From positions 1 through 64,000 of the forward strand of contig NZ_WKKH01000007.1 of NCBI RefSeq assembly GCF_009674725.1: a DNA stretch of 64,000 bases, written 5' to 3'. The stretch comes from Pedobacter petrophilus. Its GTDB lineage: Bacteria; Bacteroidota; Bacteroidia; Sphingobacteriales; Sphingobacteriaceae. The notes below the pieces were generated by a model. It was not told where the DNA came from. It was given only the letters and a program-made list of their open reading frames with translations, and did no database searches. Positions 54,100 to 63,332 of the stretch are shown in pieces. A program made the translations under genes and the position numbers. Every line of letters starts with the position of its first letter. Position 1 is the first letter of the stretch.

Positions 54100-54834
54100 T
54101 TATTCCCGCCTGCTTTCTACGGTATAAACAAAACTATCAGCTTTATAATAACCGAGGTTATATTCGATCGGGCTTTCATTAATGTCGTATACGAATCTTT
54201 TGCGGAATAAAATAGGTGCACCAATTTTCGTCTCCAGTTTTTCGGCAATAAACTCGTCTGCCAGTTGCGCACTAATTTCTTCTTTAGAAACCATGGCAAT
54301 AATTCCATGGGCTTTCTCCAGCATTTCATATAGTGGTGCTTTGTAATCTTCTTCGCCGGTAAGGCCAACGATGGGGTGGAAGTAGGATTCAAAATATACA
54401 AATGGTCCTTCCGGGCGTCCGCGCAACCTCACCAGCTTTAAAATCTTTTTATCTTCCTTAATGCCAAAGAAACTGGCTATGCGCTTTTCTGGAAGAACCC
54501 AGCTTACATGAAGCTCGAAATTTTTAATAGGAATGCCCCTTGCACTCATTTCCTGCGAAAAGCTCATCCAGTTTTTGGATTTCGAGCTGAGCGATTTTGA
54601 CTCGACCACTTTGGTACCTACGCCTTTTTTCCGGGTAAGTAAACCATCATAAACCAGTTTATTGATGGATTGCCGAAGGGTAGTTCGGGAAATGCTTAAG
54701 ATTTTGGAAAGTTCAACTTCGTTCGGTAAAAGCTTTCCATCGATATATTCCGGCGACTCAATAAGTCGCCTGAGCAGTTCTTCTGCCTGAATGTGTAAAG
54801 GAATCTGGCTTTTATGATCGATTTTAAGTTTCAT
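54100..54834 (-). CDS. GntR family regulator with UTRA domain
   Basis: This 244-residue HutC-subfamily regulator has an N-terminal winged helix (SQIPLHIQAEELLRRLIE, LSKILSISRTTLRQSINKLV) and a C-terminal UTRA effector domain (about 90-240, FELHVSWVLPEKRIASFFGI, FYRVRxR-like ILKLVRLRG). UTRA domains bind sugar phosphates or similar small ligands. It is divergent from the PMI-like/sugar-porter/SusCDE operon and very likely represses it through the TGTATATACA palindrome at 54993. Its stop lies 10 bp from the last repeat copy. Confidence 0.95.
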   Translation of the reverse strand: MKLKIDHKSQIPLHIQAEELLRRLIESPEYIDGKLLPNEVELSKILSISRTTLRQSINKLVYDGLLTRKKGVGTKVVESKSLSSKSKNWMSFSQEMSARGIPIKNFELHVSWVLPEKRIASFFGIKEDKKILKLVRLRGRPEGPFVYFESYFHPIVGLTGEEDYKAPLYEMLEKAHGIIAMVSKEEISAQLADEFIAEKLETKIGAPILFRKRFVYDINESPIEYNLGYYKADSFVYTVESRRE

Positions 54835-54964
54835 AATTAGTACAATGATATAAAAAAAATCAGATCAACAGGGCATGTCTGTACATAATCGCCTATCGGG
54901 TTAAAACAGGAAACCGCTTTTTTTAGCTAACAGGTAAGTATTTTAAAAATTAGGTAAAAAATAC

Positions 54965-55018
54965 TTGCATCTAAAATTATAAATAATACATTTGTATATA
55001 CATACTATTGAATGTATT
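54965..55018 (+). promoter_or_regulatory. Promoter and GntR operator of the sugar operon
   Basis: TTG (54965-54967), 19 bp, then TACATTTG (54987-54994) form a full promoter. The HutC-type palindrome TGTATATACA (54993-55002; core GTATATAC fits GTmTAkAC) overlaps its end. AATACATT (54985) and AATGTATT (55011) form an outer inverted repeat around it. Binding of the divergent GntR protein would block initiation. The 5' leader of the first gene would be about 205 nt. Confidence 0.75.
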
Positions 55019-55207
55019 GTCTAGCCAATTATAACAGTTTAATCTACCAGAGCCGATGGGTTGCTTTATTAAAACGTACCTGTGTGAGCTTAAATTTGGT
55101 TTTACATGGCATATACGGTTCATTCAGTTACCACGAAAATCAATAAGAAAGTCTTAAAATAAGTGTTAAAGCATATGTAAGTTATAAATGTACACACAAA
55201 GTTATAT

Positions 55208-57028
55208 ATGAAGCCCGATCCAATTAATCCATACCACATTCCTAATCAAGTGATGTCTATAGAAGAACCAATGAGAAAAACCGAACAGGAGATTATGCCT
55301 GATCGCACCAGTAAAATAAACAAACCGGCCGGTTATGATATTTATCCCTATTATTCGCTCGGGAACCAGAAAATATTTAGCCGTTACCCATCGCTATGCG
55401 ATTATATTGTTGAACAAAAAACAGTTATAATTGATGGCTACGTGGGGGTATACTGGAACCGGTTAATTAACGCTTTAGCTGAAGAATTAAACTCCAGGGG
55501 GCTTATTGTAAATATTACAGAGACCAGTTCTTACTTTAAAAATGAGCAGGAAATCAACACCCTCCTTGTACCTTTTTTAGGTGCTGAAGACGCTGTTTGG
55601 GGAAAGAAGACTACGCTATCCCTTTCCGATTATTTTAACCTCGATGCTTTAAAAAGAACCACAGTAGATTCAGCCGCTGAGATCAACATCATGATTGGCT
55701 GTGGTGCTGCGCTGGCCGGCTGGGATGCCCCATTAATTTATGTAGACCTGCCTAAAAATGAACTTCAACACCGGATGGCCGCAGGGGCTATCTGTAATTT
55801 AGGAATGCGCCAGCCGGAAGGACAAATGGAAATGTACAAACGTTTTTACTTTGCAGACTGGGTGGTTTTAAATAAGCACAAGAAAGCGCTACTGCATCAG
55901 ATTTCAGTTTTTGCAGATGCACAATCCGAAAGCGGGCTAAACTGGGCTTTCGGAAAAGACGTTTTGGAAGGTCTGGGCCGCATTTCAACTTCAGTTTTCC
56001 GGGCACGGCCGTGGTTTGCTCCAGGCACATGGGGCGGGCAGTGGATGAAAGAAAAAATGCCGCAGCTCAACCAGAATGAAGTTAACTATGCCTGGTCTTT
56101 TGAACTGATTGTACCGGAGAACGGAATGGTATTTGAAAGTGACGGTTTGCTTTTAGAAGTTTCTTTTGATCTGCTCATGTTTAGCCATAATGAAAATGTT
56201 CTGGGCAAACATGCAGCGCAGTTTGGCGATGAATTTCCCATCAGGTTTGATTTTCTGGATACCTTCGGAGGCGGCAACCTTTCTATTCAGTGCCACCCCG
56301 GTTTAACCTACATCCGCGAAGAATTCGGTGAAAACATCACCCAGGATGAAACATATTATATTTTAGACTGTAAAGAAGACGCAACGGTTTATCTCGGTTT
56401 CCAGGAAGATATCGAACCTGATCGTTTTCGCGAAAGCCTCGAAAAAAGTAATGCAAACAATGAGGCGATCGACATAGAAAAGTATGTTCAGGTGCACCAG
56501 GCAAAAAAGCACGATTTATTTCTGATTCCCAACGGAACAGTGCATAGTGCAGGCGCAGAAAACCTGGTGTTGGAAATCAGTGCCACACCTTACATTTTTA
56601 CCTTCAAAATGTACGATTGGGTAAGGCCCGGTTTAGATGGAAAGCCCCGGCCGATTAACATTGATCATGCCTTTAAAAACCTCGATTTTAGCAGAAAAGG
56701 TGATCAGGTTCAGCAGGAACTCATTTCTAAACCATATGTTTTTTTTGAACAGGATGACCAGGTAGGCTATCATCTTCCCACCCATCGCGAACACTTCTAT
56801 GATGTTCACCGGTTGGAATTCGACAACGAAATTGAAGTTCAAACGGAAAATATATGCCACATACTGATGCTGGTAGAAGGGGAATCCATTACCGTCACTT
56901 CTGCTGACGGCACCAGGTCAACTTTTGCATTTGCAGAGACCTTCGTAATCCCTGCTGCGGCAGTTAGTTATCAAATAGTTAACAATGGCCGGCAAAGGGC
57001 TAAAGTGATTAAAGCCTTTTTAAAATAA
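55208..57028 (+). CDS. Mannose-6-phosphate isomerase-like fusion protein
   Basis: This 606-residue two-part protein has an N-terminal part (about 60-265; VIIDGYVGVYWNRLINALAE, DFPE-like LIYVDLPKNELQHRM) with a P-loop-kinase-like layout but no GKS/T, so ATP use is doubtful. The C-terminal part (about 275-606) is a type I phosphomannose isomerase cupin: SIQCHPGLTYIREEFG and IPNGTVHSAGAENLVLEIS supply likely zinc His. The family is found in Bacteroidota sugar loci. It is the first gene of the operon, 6 bp before the sugar porter. It probably converts an imported hexose phosphate, mannose or a related sugar. Confidence 0.85.
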   Translation: MKPDPINPYHIPNQVMSIEEPMRKTEQEIMPDRTSKINKPAGYDIYPYYSLGNQKIFSRYPSLCDYIVEQKTVIIDGYVGVYWNRLINALAEELNSRGLIVNITETSSYFKNEQEINTLLVPFLGAEDAVWGKKTTLSLSDYFNLDALKRTTVDSAAEINIMIGCGAALAGWDAPLIYVDLPKNELQHRMAAGAICNLGMRQPEGQMEMYKRFYFADWVVLNKHKKALLHQISVFADAQSESGLNWAFGKDVLEGLGRISTSVFRARPWFAPGTWGGQWMKEKMPQLNQNEVNYAWSFELIVPENGMVFESDGLLLEVSFDLLMFSHNENVLGKHAAQFGDEFPIRFDFLDTFGGGNLSIQCHPGLTYIREEFGENITQDETYYILDCKEDATVYLGFQEDIEPDRFRESLEKSNANNEAIDIEKYVQVHQAKKHDLFLIPNGTVHSAGAENLVLEISATPYIFTFKMYDWVRPGLDGKPRPINIDHAFKNLDFSRKGDQVQQELISKPYVFFEQDDQVGYHLPTHREHFYDVHRLEFDNEIEVQTENICHILMLVEGESITVTSADGTRSTFAFAETFVIPAAAVSYQIVNNGRQRAKVIKAFLK

Positions 57029-57033
57029 ACCTC

Positions 57034-58452
57034 ATGAATAGTACTACACAACATTTGGCTGTGAAAAGCAATAAAACTTACCTGTATCTGGTGTGCCTGG
57101 TGGCCGCCCTGGGCGGGTTCCTCTTTGGCTTTGATACAGCGGTAATTTCGGGCACCATTAGTTTGGTTAAAGGTGATTTTGGCCTCAATGCCGTGAGCGA
57201 AGGCTGGTTTGTAAGCTGTGCCCTTTTAGGCTGCATTATTGGCGTAAGCGTTTCAGGTAAATTAAGCGATACTTATGGGCGAAAAATCGTACTTATTCTT
57301 TCTGCCTTTCTCTTTCTCATTTCTGCAGTGGGCTGCATGTATGCAGCTTCTTTTACTGCGCTGATCACTTTCAGGCTAATAGGCGGTTTGGGGATAGGTG
57401 TTGCCTCTATGGTTTCGCCACTATACATTTCCGAATTTGCACCTTCTCGACTGCGTGGTACCATGGTGTCGCTTTATCAGCTTGCCTTAACAGTTGGTAT
57501 TGTAACTGCTTATTTCAGCAATTCTTTTTTAGCCAGTCATACCGGCGATCATTTTGCAGGTGGCCAAACGGAAAAAATATTTTCTGCAGAGGTGTGGCGG
57601 GGTATGCTGGGTTTAGGCGGAGTACCTGCATTGATTTTTCTGTTGTCGCTATTCCTTGTTCCGGAATCACCGAGATGGTTGTTAACCAAAGGGTGCACGG
57701 AGCTGGCCAGAAAAATCCTGATCAGGATTGATGGCGAACAATCGGCAACGAGAGAAGTAAATGCCTTCCTGTCTCAGAACGAAACGGAAAAAGATGCTTC
57801 CATCGGGATACTTTTCAAACCGGTATACCGTAAAGCTTTGTGGATTGGGCTGCTGTTGCCTTTTCTGTCTCAGGTGTGCGGGATAAATGCCGTAATTTAT
57901 TATGGCCCGAGAATTTTAGAACAGGCTGGTTTTACCCTTAACAATGCTTTAGGCGGGCAGGTAACCATCGGGCTGGTGAATGTGGTATTTACTTTCGTTG
58001 CCATATTTACGGTTGATAAATGGGGAAGAAAGCCTTTGTTGTATTTTGGTATCGGCGGTGCCGTAATTTCCCTGATCATCATCGGGATTCTCTTTCAACT
58101 TGGGGTCACTTCAGGGCCCTGGATCTTAATTTTCATTTTGGCTTTTATTGCTTGTTTTGCCTTTTCCTTTGGGCCGGTATGCTGGGTGGTAATCGGCGAA
58201 ATCTTCCCCAATAATATCAGGGGGAAGGCCATGTCTTTAGCCACGCTAACCCTGTGGATCGGAAACTTTTTTGTCGGACAGCTTACCCCGTTAATGTTAG
58301 AGGGGCTCGGCTCTGCCTGGACCTTCTGGATTTTCGCCATTTGTTGCTCACCGGCATTGTACCTCACCTGGAAACTGATCCCTGAAACCAAGGGACGATC
58401 ACTAGAGGAAATAGATGCGCACTGGCGGGCCACCCAGCCTAAAAATCTTTAA
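57034..58452 (+). CDS. Sugar porter family MFS transporter
   Basis: This 472-residue MFS sugar:proton symporter has 12 helices with sugar-porter signatures: LGGFLFGFDTAVISG in helix 1, GKLSDTYGRK (motif A), RLIGGLGIGVASMVSPLYIS, PESPRWLL at the end of helix 6, and PETKGRSLEEI after helix 12. It resembles XylE/GalP-type carriers for xylose, galactose or related monosaccharides. It sits in the inner membrane and moves the sugar made by the SusCDE system into the cytoplasm. It is co-transcribed with the PMI-like gene. Confidence 0.95.
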   Translation: MNSTTQHLAVKSNKTYLYLVCLVAALGGFLFGFDTAVISGTISLVKGDFGLNAVSEGWFVSCALLGCIIGVSVSGKLSDTYGRKIVLILSAFLFLISAVGCMYAASFTALITFRLIGGLGIGVASMVSPLYISEFAPSRLRGTMVSLYQLALTVGIVTAYFSNSFLASHTGDHFAGGQTEKIFSAEVWRGMLGLGGVPALIFLLSLFLVPESPRWLLTKGCTELARKILIRIDGEQSATREVNAFLSQNETEKDASIGILFKPVYRKALWIGLLLPFLSQVCGINAVIYYGPRILEQAGFTLNNALGGQVTIGLVNVVFTFVAIFTVDKWGRKPLLYFGIGGAVISLIIIGILFQLGVTSGPWILIFILAFIACFAFSFGPVCWVVIGEIFPNNIRGKAMSLATLTLWIGNFFVGQLTPLMLEGLGSAWTFWIFAICCSPALYLTWKLIPETKGRSLEEIDAHWRATQPKNL

Positions 58453-58484
58453 ATAATTACAACACCAAAAATACCTAACCAAAT

Positions 58485-61400
58485 ATGCTGGTGCCGAAAG
58501 GCATTCAGCTCAACTTAAACGTTATGAGATTAAAATTTTACCAAGCAGAAAAAGCTAAACGGGTGCCCAGCTGGCGATTTGCCATGCTGGCGGTACTTGC
58601 TATCCCGCTTTTACCCCACCCGCTTTTGGCGGCACCAAATCTGGTTACCATTAACGAATCCAGAAAAATTAATGTTACCGTTAAGGGAAAAGTGGTGGAT
58701 GAAAAGGGTATCGGGCTTCCCGGTGTAAGCGTTCAGATTAAAGGGAGTTCGGTAGGTGCGGTAACCGATGCCAACGGACTTTACACCCTTTCTGTTCCGG
58801 AGAACCTGGCTACAGGCAGCCTGACTTATTCCTATTTAGGTTATGTGAGTCAGGAAGTAGCGATTGGCGGCCGCAACACGATTAATATTCAGTTAAAGGC
58901 TGATGCGGATAATTCACTTAATGATGTGGTGGTAGTGGGGTATGGCGTTCAGAAAAAGGTTTCGGTAACCGGCGCCATCAATACCATCGATGCGAAAAGC
59001 ATTGAGAATAAGCCTGTGTTAAACGTATACCAGGCGCTTCAGGGTGAATCTCCAAACTTAATTATTCAGCAGAGTTCATTAAATCCGGGCAGCAATGTTA
59101 CCGTAAATATTCGTGGCGTTGGCACCCTTGGTGATAACACCCCGCTGGTGGTGGTAGATGGAATTGTAGGCGGAAATTTAAATACCCTTAATCCAAATGA
59201 TATTGCAAGCGTAACCGTATTAAAAGATGCAGGTTCTGCAGCCATTTATGGTTCGAGGGCGGCAAACGGGGTGATCCTTGTCACCACCAAAGGCGGAAAA
59301 TTAAACCAGAAAACATCGGTTTCTTACAACGGAAGTTACGGCATTCAGGATGCAAACGTGCTGGTAGAGAAAGTTCCGGCCTGGGAGAATGCCTATTACA
59401 AAAATGAATCTTTGGTTAATTCGGGCCTGAGCCCGGCCTACACGCCCGATCAGATTCAGCAACTGAAAGATCAGGGCAATGGCACATGGGATATTGAACA
59501 CCTTTTGCGTACCGCACCGCAACAATCGCACAACTTTAGTATGGTAGGTGGTGGTGAGAAAAGTTCATTTTACATTTCTGCAGGTTACCAGGATCAGAAA
59601 AGTAATCTTATTGGAAATGGGGGTGAAGGGCCTGATTTTGGATACCAAAAATATAACCTGCGTTTAAATCAAAGTAACGTTATCGGAAAATTCAGAACCA
59701 ACTTTATTCTCCTTTACACCAAAACGCGCAATAAAACCAATAGCATTGGCGACAATAACATTTTCGCAGATGCCAATCGTGTTCCGCTGAATTACAGCTG
59801 GCAGGATGATAACGGCAATTACCTTACTAACCCCATCGCTTCTCAATATAATGAATATGGCGTTTTAGAAAAAGGTGGTTTTAACCAGGCCGATAATGAT
59901 GAAATTTTTGGTGCATTTAACGGGCAGTTTAACGTGACCAATGACTTAAAAATTACCGGAGAGTTTGGTGGTACGCTTCAGAATAACGGAACATTCTTTC
60001 GCAGAACCCAGGTAAACTACCTGCCTTCAGGGGTTTACGGTGATGACCGTTCGGTATTGGATGGCAACAGCAAATCGCAGCTTTTTAACACTAAACTGTA
60101 TGTAGAATACACGAAAAAAATAGCTTCGCATGATTTTAAGGTGCAAGTGGGTGCATCGAGCGAAAACTTTTCTCAACGTGGCTTTCAGTTACAGAAAACC
60201 CTTACCGATCAATTGCTTGGAACGCCTACCACCGGAACGCTTGTTGATCCCATCAACTCCAGCAATAGTCTGGCGATAAATTCCAATAGCCTGCTTTCCT
60301 TATTTGGACGGTTAAATTATGCCTACCAGGATAAATATTTATTTGAAGCTACGGCGAGATATGATGCGTCGTCGAAATTCGCCAGGGGCAACCGGGGCAG
60401 TTTCTTCCCTTCGGTAAGTGCCGGATGGAACATTACCAGAGAATCTTTCATGGAGTCTGTCAAAAATACCGTCAGCAATTTAAAACTCCGGGCATCATAC
60501 GGTGTTTTAGGCAACCAGAATGTAGGGAACTTCCAATACCAGACCACTTATTTTAACTATGCAAGTGCTTATGGTTTTAACAATGTACCTGTTGGGGGTG
60601 CCGGTACGCTTTTATCAAACCGGGATTTAACCTGGGAAAAGGCATCGACCCTGAATATTGGAATCGATGCAGGCTTTTTTGACAACCGCTTAACTGCATC
60701 TTTTGACTATTTTAATAAAGTAACCCGCGATATTCTGCAGCCAAGACAGGATATCCCTGCCATTTTTGGGGCAGCTACGCCAGATTTTAACGTGGCAAAA
60801 GTAAGGAGTAAGGGCTGGGAAGCTTCCTTAACCTATAACCTGCGGGGTGAAAATGTAACGCAAAGTTTCAGTGTAAACCTGGCTGATAATCAGAATAAAT
60901 TGCTTCAGTTATCAGGCGGGGCAACAGAGCAGATCATCAATCAGGATGTATTCCAGTTGTTGAGGAGAATTGGTGAGCCAGTTACCCAGTATTATGGATA
61001 CGAAACCAATGGCTTCTTCCAAAATCAGGGAGACATTAATAATTCGCCTAAAATTGCAGGCAATCCGGTAGTGCCCGGCGATGTAAAATTTAAAGACCTT
61101 AATCATGATGGTATTATAGATGCCAATGATAAAACCACTCTGGGCAATCCTTTTCCAAGGTATACCTTCGGCTTTACCTACCGGTTGGCGGTAAAAGGTT
61201 TTGATTTTCAGCTCTTTATCCAGGGGGTAGGAAAACGCGAAACCTTTCTGCGCGGAGAACTGGTGGAACCTTTCCATTATGGATATGGTGCAACGGTATA
61301 CCAGCACATGACCGACCACTGGACACCCAATAATCCGGATGCCCGCTACCCGATTTTTGCAAACATCGGCTCGCCTTCCAATACCAATAACTGGCGTACA

Positions 61401-61676
61401 GGATCAGACCTTTACAAATATGACGCGGCCTATGCCCGTTTAAAAAATGTGAATATCGGCTACACCTTACCCCAAACAGTAACCAAAAAATTTGGTGTGG
61501 AGCGTTTCCGGGTCTCGCTGATCGGGCAAAATCTGTTTACGCTGACCAAACTTAAATTTATTGATCCGGAAACTTCAGAATTCGGCAACAATGTAAGCAC
61601 AGGTTCTGGATCAAACAATGCCCGCCAATATCCTTTGCCAATTTTTTATGGCGCTGGTTTGGATATAACTTTTTAA
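58485..61676 (+). CDS. SusC/RagA family TonB-linked outer membrane protein
   Basis: This 1063-residue SusC transporter may start at 58485 or at the ATG at 58524 (MRLKFYQAEK). The export signal is the hydrophobic stretch FAMLAVLAIPLLPHPLLAAP. A carboxypeptidase-regulatory-like domain (about 65-140, VTVKGKVVDEKGIGLPGVSV) precedes the plug motifs DVVVVGYGVQKK, VTVLKDAGSAAIYGSRAANG and VILVTTKGG. The barrel ends GAGLDITF. It pairs with the SusD-like lipoprotein 23 bp downstream. With the sugar porter and isomerase upstream, it probably imports an oligosaccharide. Confidence 0.96.
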   Translation: MLVPKGIQLNLNVMRLKFYQAEKAKRVPSWRFAMLAVLAIPLLPHPLLAAPNLVTINESRKINVTVKGKVVDEKGIGLPGVSVQIKGSSVGAVTDANGLYTLSVPENLATGSLTYSYLGYVSQEVAIGGRNTINIQLKADADNSLNDVVVVGYGVQKKVSVTGAINTIDAKSIENKPVLNVYQALQGESPNLIIQQSSLNPGSNVTVNIRGVGTLGDNTPLVVVDGIVGGNLNTLNPNDIASVTVLKDAGSAAIYGSRAANGVILVTTKGGKLNQKTSVSYNGSYGIQDANVLVEKVPAWENAYYKNESLVNSGLSPAYTPDQIQQLKDQGNGTWDIEHLLRTAPQQSHNFSMVGGGEKSSFYISAGYQDQKSNLIGNGGEGPDFGYQKYNLRLNQSNVIGKFRTNFILLYTKTRNKTNSIGDNNIFADANRVPLNYSWQDDNGNYLTNPIASQYNEYGVLEKGGFNQADNDEIFGAFNGQFNVTNDLKITGEFGGTLQNNGTFFRRTQVNYLPSGVYGDDRSVLDGNSKSQLFNTKLYVEYTKKIASHDFKVQVGASSENFSQRGFQLQKTLTDQLLGTPTTGTLVDPINSSNSLAINSNSLLSLFGRLNYAYQDKYLFEATARYDASSKFARGNRGSFFPSVSAGWNITRESFMESVKNTVSNLKLRASYGVLGNQNVGNFQYQTTYFNYASAYGFNNVPVGGAGTLLSNRDLTWEKASTLNIGIDAGFFDNRLTASFDYFNKVTRDILQPRQDIPAIFGAATPDFNVAKVRSKGWEASLTYNLRGENVTQSFSVNLADNQNKLLQLSGGATEQIINQDVFQLLRRIGEPVTQYYGYETNGFFQNQGDINNSPKIAGNPVVPGDVKFKDLNHDGIIDANDKTTLGNPFPRYTFGFTYRLAVKGFDFQLFIQGVGKRETFLRGELVEPFHYGYGATVYQHMTDHWTPNNPDARYPIFANIGSPSNTNNWRTGSDLYKYDAAYARLKNVNIGYTLPQTVTKKFGVERFRVSLIGQNLFTLTKLKFIDPETSEFGNNVSTGSGSNNARQYPLPIFYGAGLDITF

Positions 61677-61699
61677 CGATAACGGTTAGATTAAATAAA

Positions 61700-63322
61700 A
61701 TGAAATACCTACATAAAAACCTCATTATAGCCTTTGCAATCGTTGTATTTGCAGGATGTAAAAAACTTGATATTGCACCAACCGACCGGTTTTCTGATTT
61801 AACCTTCTGGACAGTGGATTTGAATGTAACCAACGCGTTGAACAATAACTACAGTTTACTCTACAACAGTTCCCTTTACTTTGAACCGGAAGCACTTTCT
61901 GATAATGCGTATTCTCCTTCGGGAGATTTGAACCTGATTGCCAGTGGCAATGCAACATCGCTTACTGCTAAATTTCAGGGCGACTGGGCAAGTTACTACC
62001 GCACGATAAAATCGGTAAATATCTTTCTGGCGAATATCGATCAGAATACCACCTTGCCACCGGCAACCATTGCCAGGATGAAGGCAGAAAACCAGTTTAT
62101 GAGGGCTTTTGCACTTTTTAACTTAAGCAAGTGGTATGGTGATGTTCCACTTCCGGATCATGATTTAACGCCTGAAGAAGCACAGCAAATTCCCCGCACC
62201 TCAAAAGCGGCCGTGAATGCTTTTATCATCAGTCAGCTGGATAATGCGATCAGTAATCTTCCCGGCAAGGATCAGCTCCCTGCCAGTGAGAACGGCAGGA
62301 TTACAAAGGGCGCAGCACTGGCCCTGCAAATGCGGGTATTGCTGTACGAAGGAAACAAAGCTGCAGAAGTGATTGCAGTGTGTGAAAAATTAATCAACGA
62401 ACAGGCTACTTACGGAAGCTATTCGCTGGCACCCAGTTATAGTGCGTTGTTTAGTGATCCTGCAGTAAATAAAAACAATAACGAGAGTATTTTATCCTTA
62501 CAGTATGTACCAACGATCAGAACCTGGCAGAATTTCTGGGATTTTGCCCCAAGAACAGTTGGCGGCCGGGTAAGCAACATGGCACCAACGCAGGAGCTGG
62601 TAGACGATTATGTGATGCTAAATGGAAAGGGCATTAAAGAAGCGGGATCAGGATATCAGGAAAGCAGTCCGTATGGCAACCGCGACCCGAGGCTTACGGC
62701 AACCGTTGTTTACGACAGGTACATCTGGACAAACCCTAACAATACCACCAAAACCATTTACATCAGGCCGGGTTCAGATCCGGTTCAGCCAGGTTTGGAT
62801 GAGTATTCGCCGGGTTCTCAAAGTGCATCTGCAACTGGTTATTACTGGAGAAAATATTTCGATCCGGGTGCGTTGTCGAGTTTCGTTTCCGGTAACAACC
62901 TGCACCTATTCAGGTATGCAGAAGTGTTGCTTACCTACGCAGAGGCTAAAAACAGCCTGGGGCAAATGGATGCAGCCATCTGGGCGAAAACCATTGGGGC
63001 ACTCCGCTCAAGGGCGGGTTTCACGGATGCCGCTGCATTAAATTTACCGGCTGGAGATTTAACCAATGTGATCCGCAGGGAACGCCGGGCAGAAATGGCG
63101 ATGGAAGGTTTACGGGTAGATGACATCAGGCGATGGAAGCTGGCGGAACTGACCATGAACGGTTTCGCACATGGTGCAAAATTCGCCGCAGATCAAAATC
63201 TTGATAACGGCTATATCCGCACACAGCAACGCAAATTTAATCCGCAGCGGGATTACCTCTGGGCCATTCCTTCGAGTGAAATCGGCTTAAACAAAAACTT
63301 AACTCAAAACCCTGGTTATTAA
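61700..63322 (+). CDS. RagB/SusD family nutrient-binding lipoprotein
   Basis: This 540-residue lipoprotein has lipobox VFAGCKKLD (Cys at about residue 20). The SusD helical scaffold is seen in MKAENQFMRAFALFNLSKWY, the usual DVPLPDH, and the end motifs RRERRAEMAMEGLRVDDIRRW and YLWAIPSSEIGLNKNLTQNP. The length is normal for carbohydrate-binding SusD. It binds oligosaccharide on the surface and delivers it to the SusC barrel. Confidence 0.96.
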   Translation: MKYLHKNLIIAFAIVVFAGCKKLDIAPTDRFSDLTFWTVDLNVTNALNNNYSLLYNSSLYFEPEALSDNAYSPSGDLNLIASGNATSLTAKFQGDWASYYRTIKSVNIFLANIDQNTTLPPATIARMKAENQFMRAFALFNLSKWYGDVPLPDHDLTPEEAQQIPRTSKAAVNAFIISQLDNAISNLPGKDQLPASENGRITKGAALALQMRVLLYEGNKAAEVIAVCEKLINEQATYGSYSLAPSYSALFSDPAVNKNNNESILSLQYVPTIRTWQNFWDFAPRTVGGRVSNMAPTQELVDDYVMLNGKGIKEAGSGYQESSPYGNRDPRLTATVVYDRYIWTNPNNTTKTIYIRPGSDPVQPGLDEYSPGSQSASATGYYWRKYFDPGALSSFVSGNNLHLFRYAEVLLTYAEAKNSLGQMDAAIWAKTIGALRSRAGFTDAAALNLPAGDLTNVIRRERRAEMAMEGLRVDDIRRWKLAELTMNGFAHGAKFAADQNLDNGYIRTQQRKFNPQRDYLWAIPSSEIGLNKNLTQNPGY

Positions 63323-63332
63323 TCTTCGCGAC

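Noticed and set aside
53511..54210. Frames giving similar peptides (starting MQYIF) within the repeat array
   Set aside because: They are translations of the repeat DNA itself, differ by frameshifts between copies and have no start context; the DNA-level repeat explains them.
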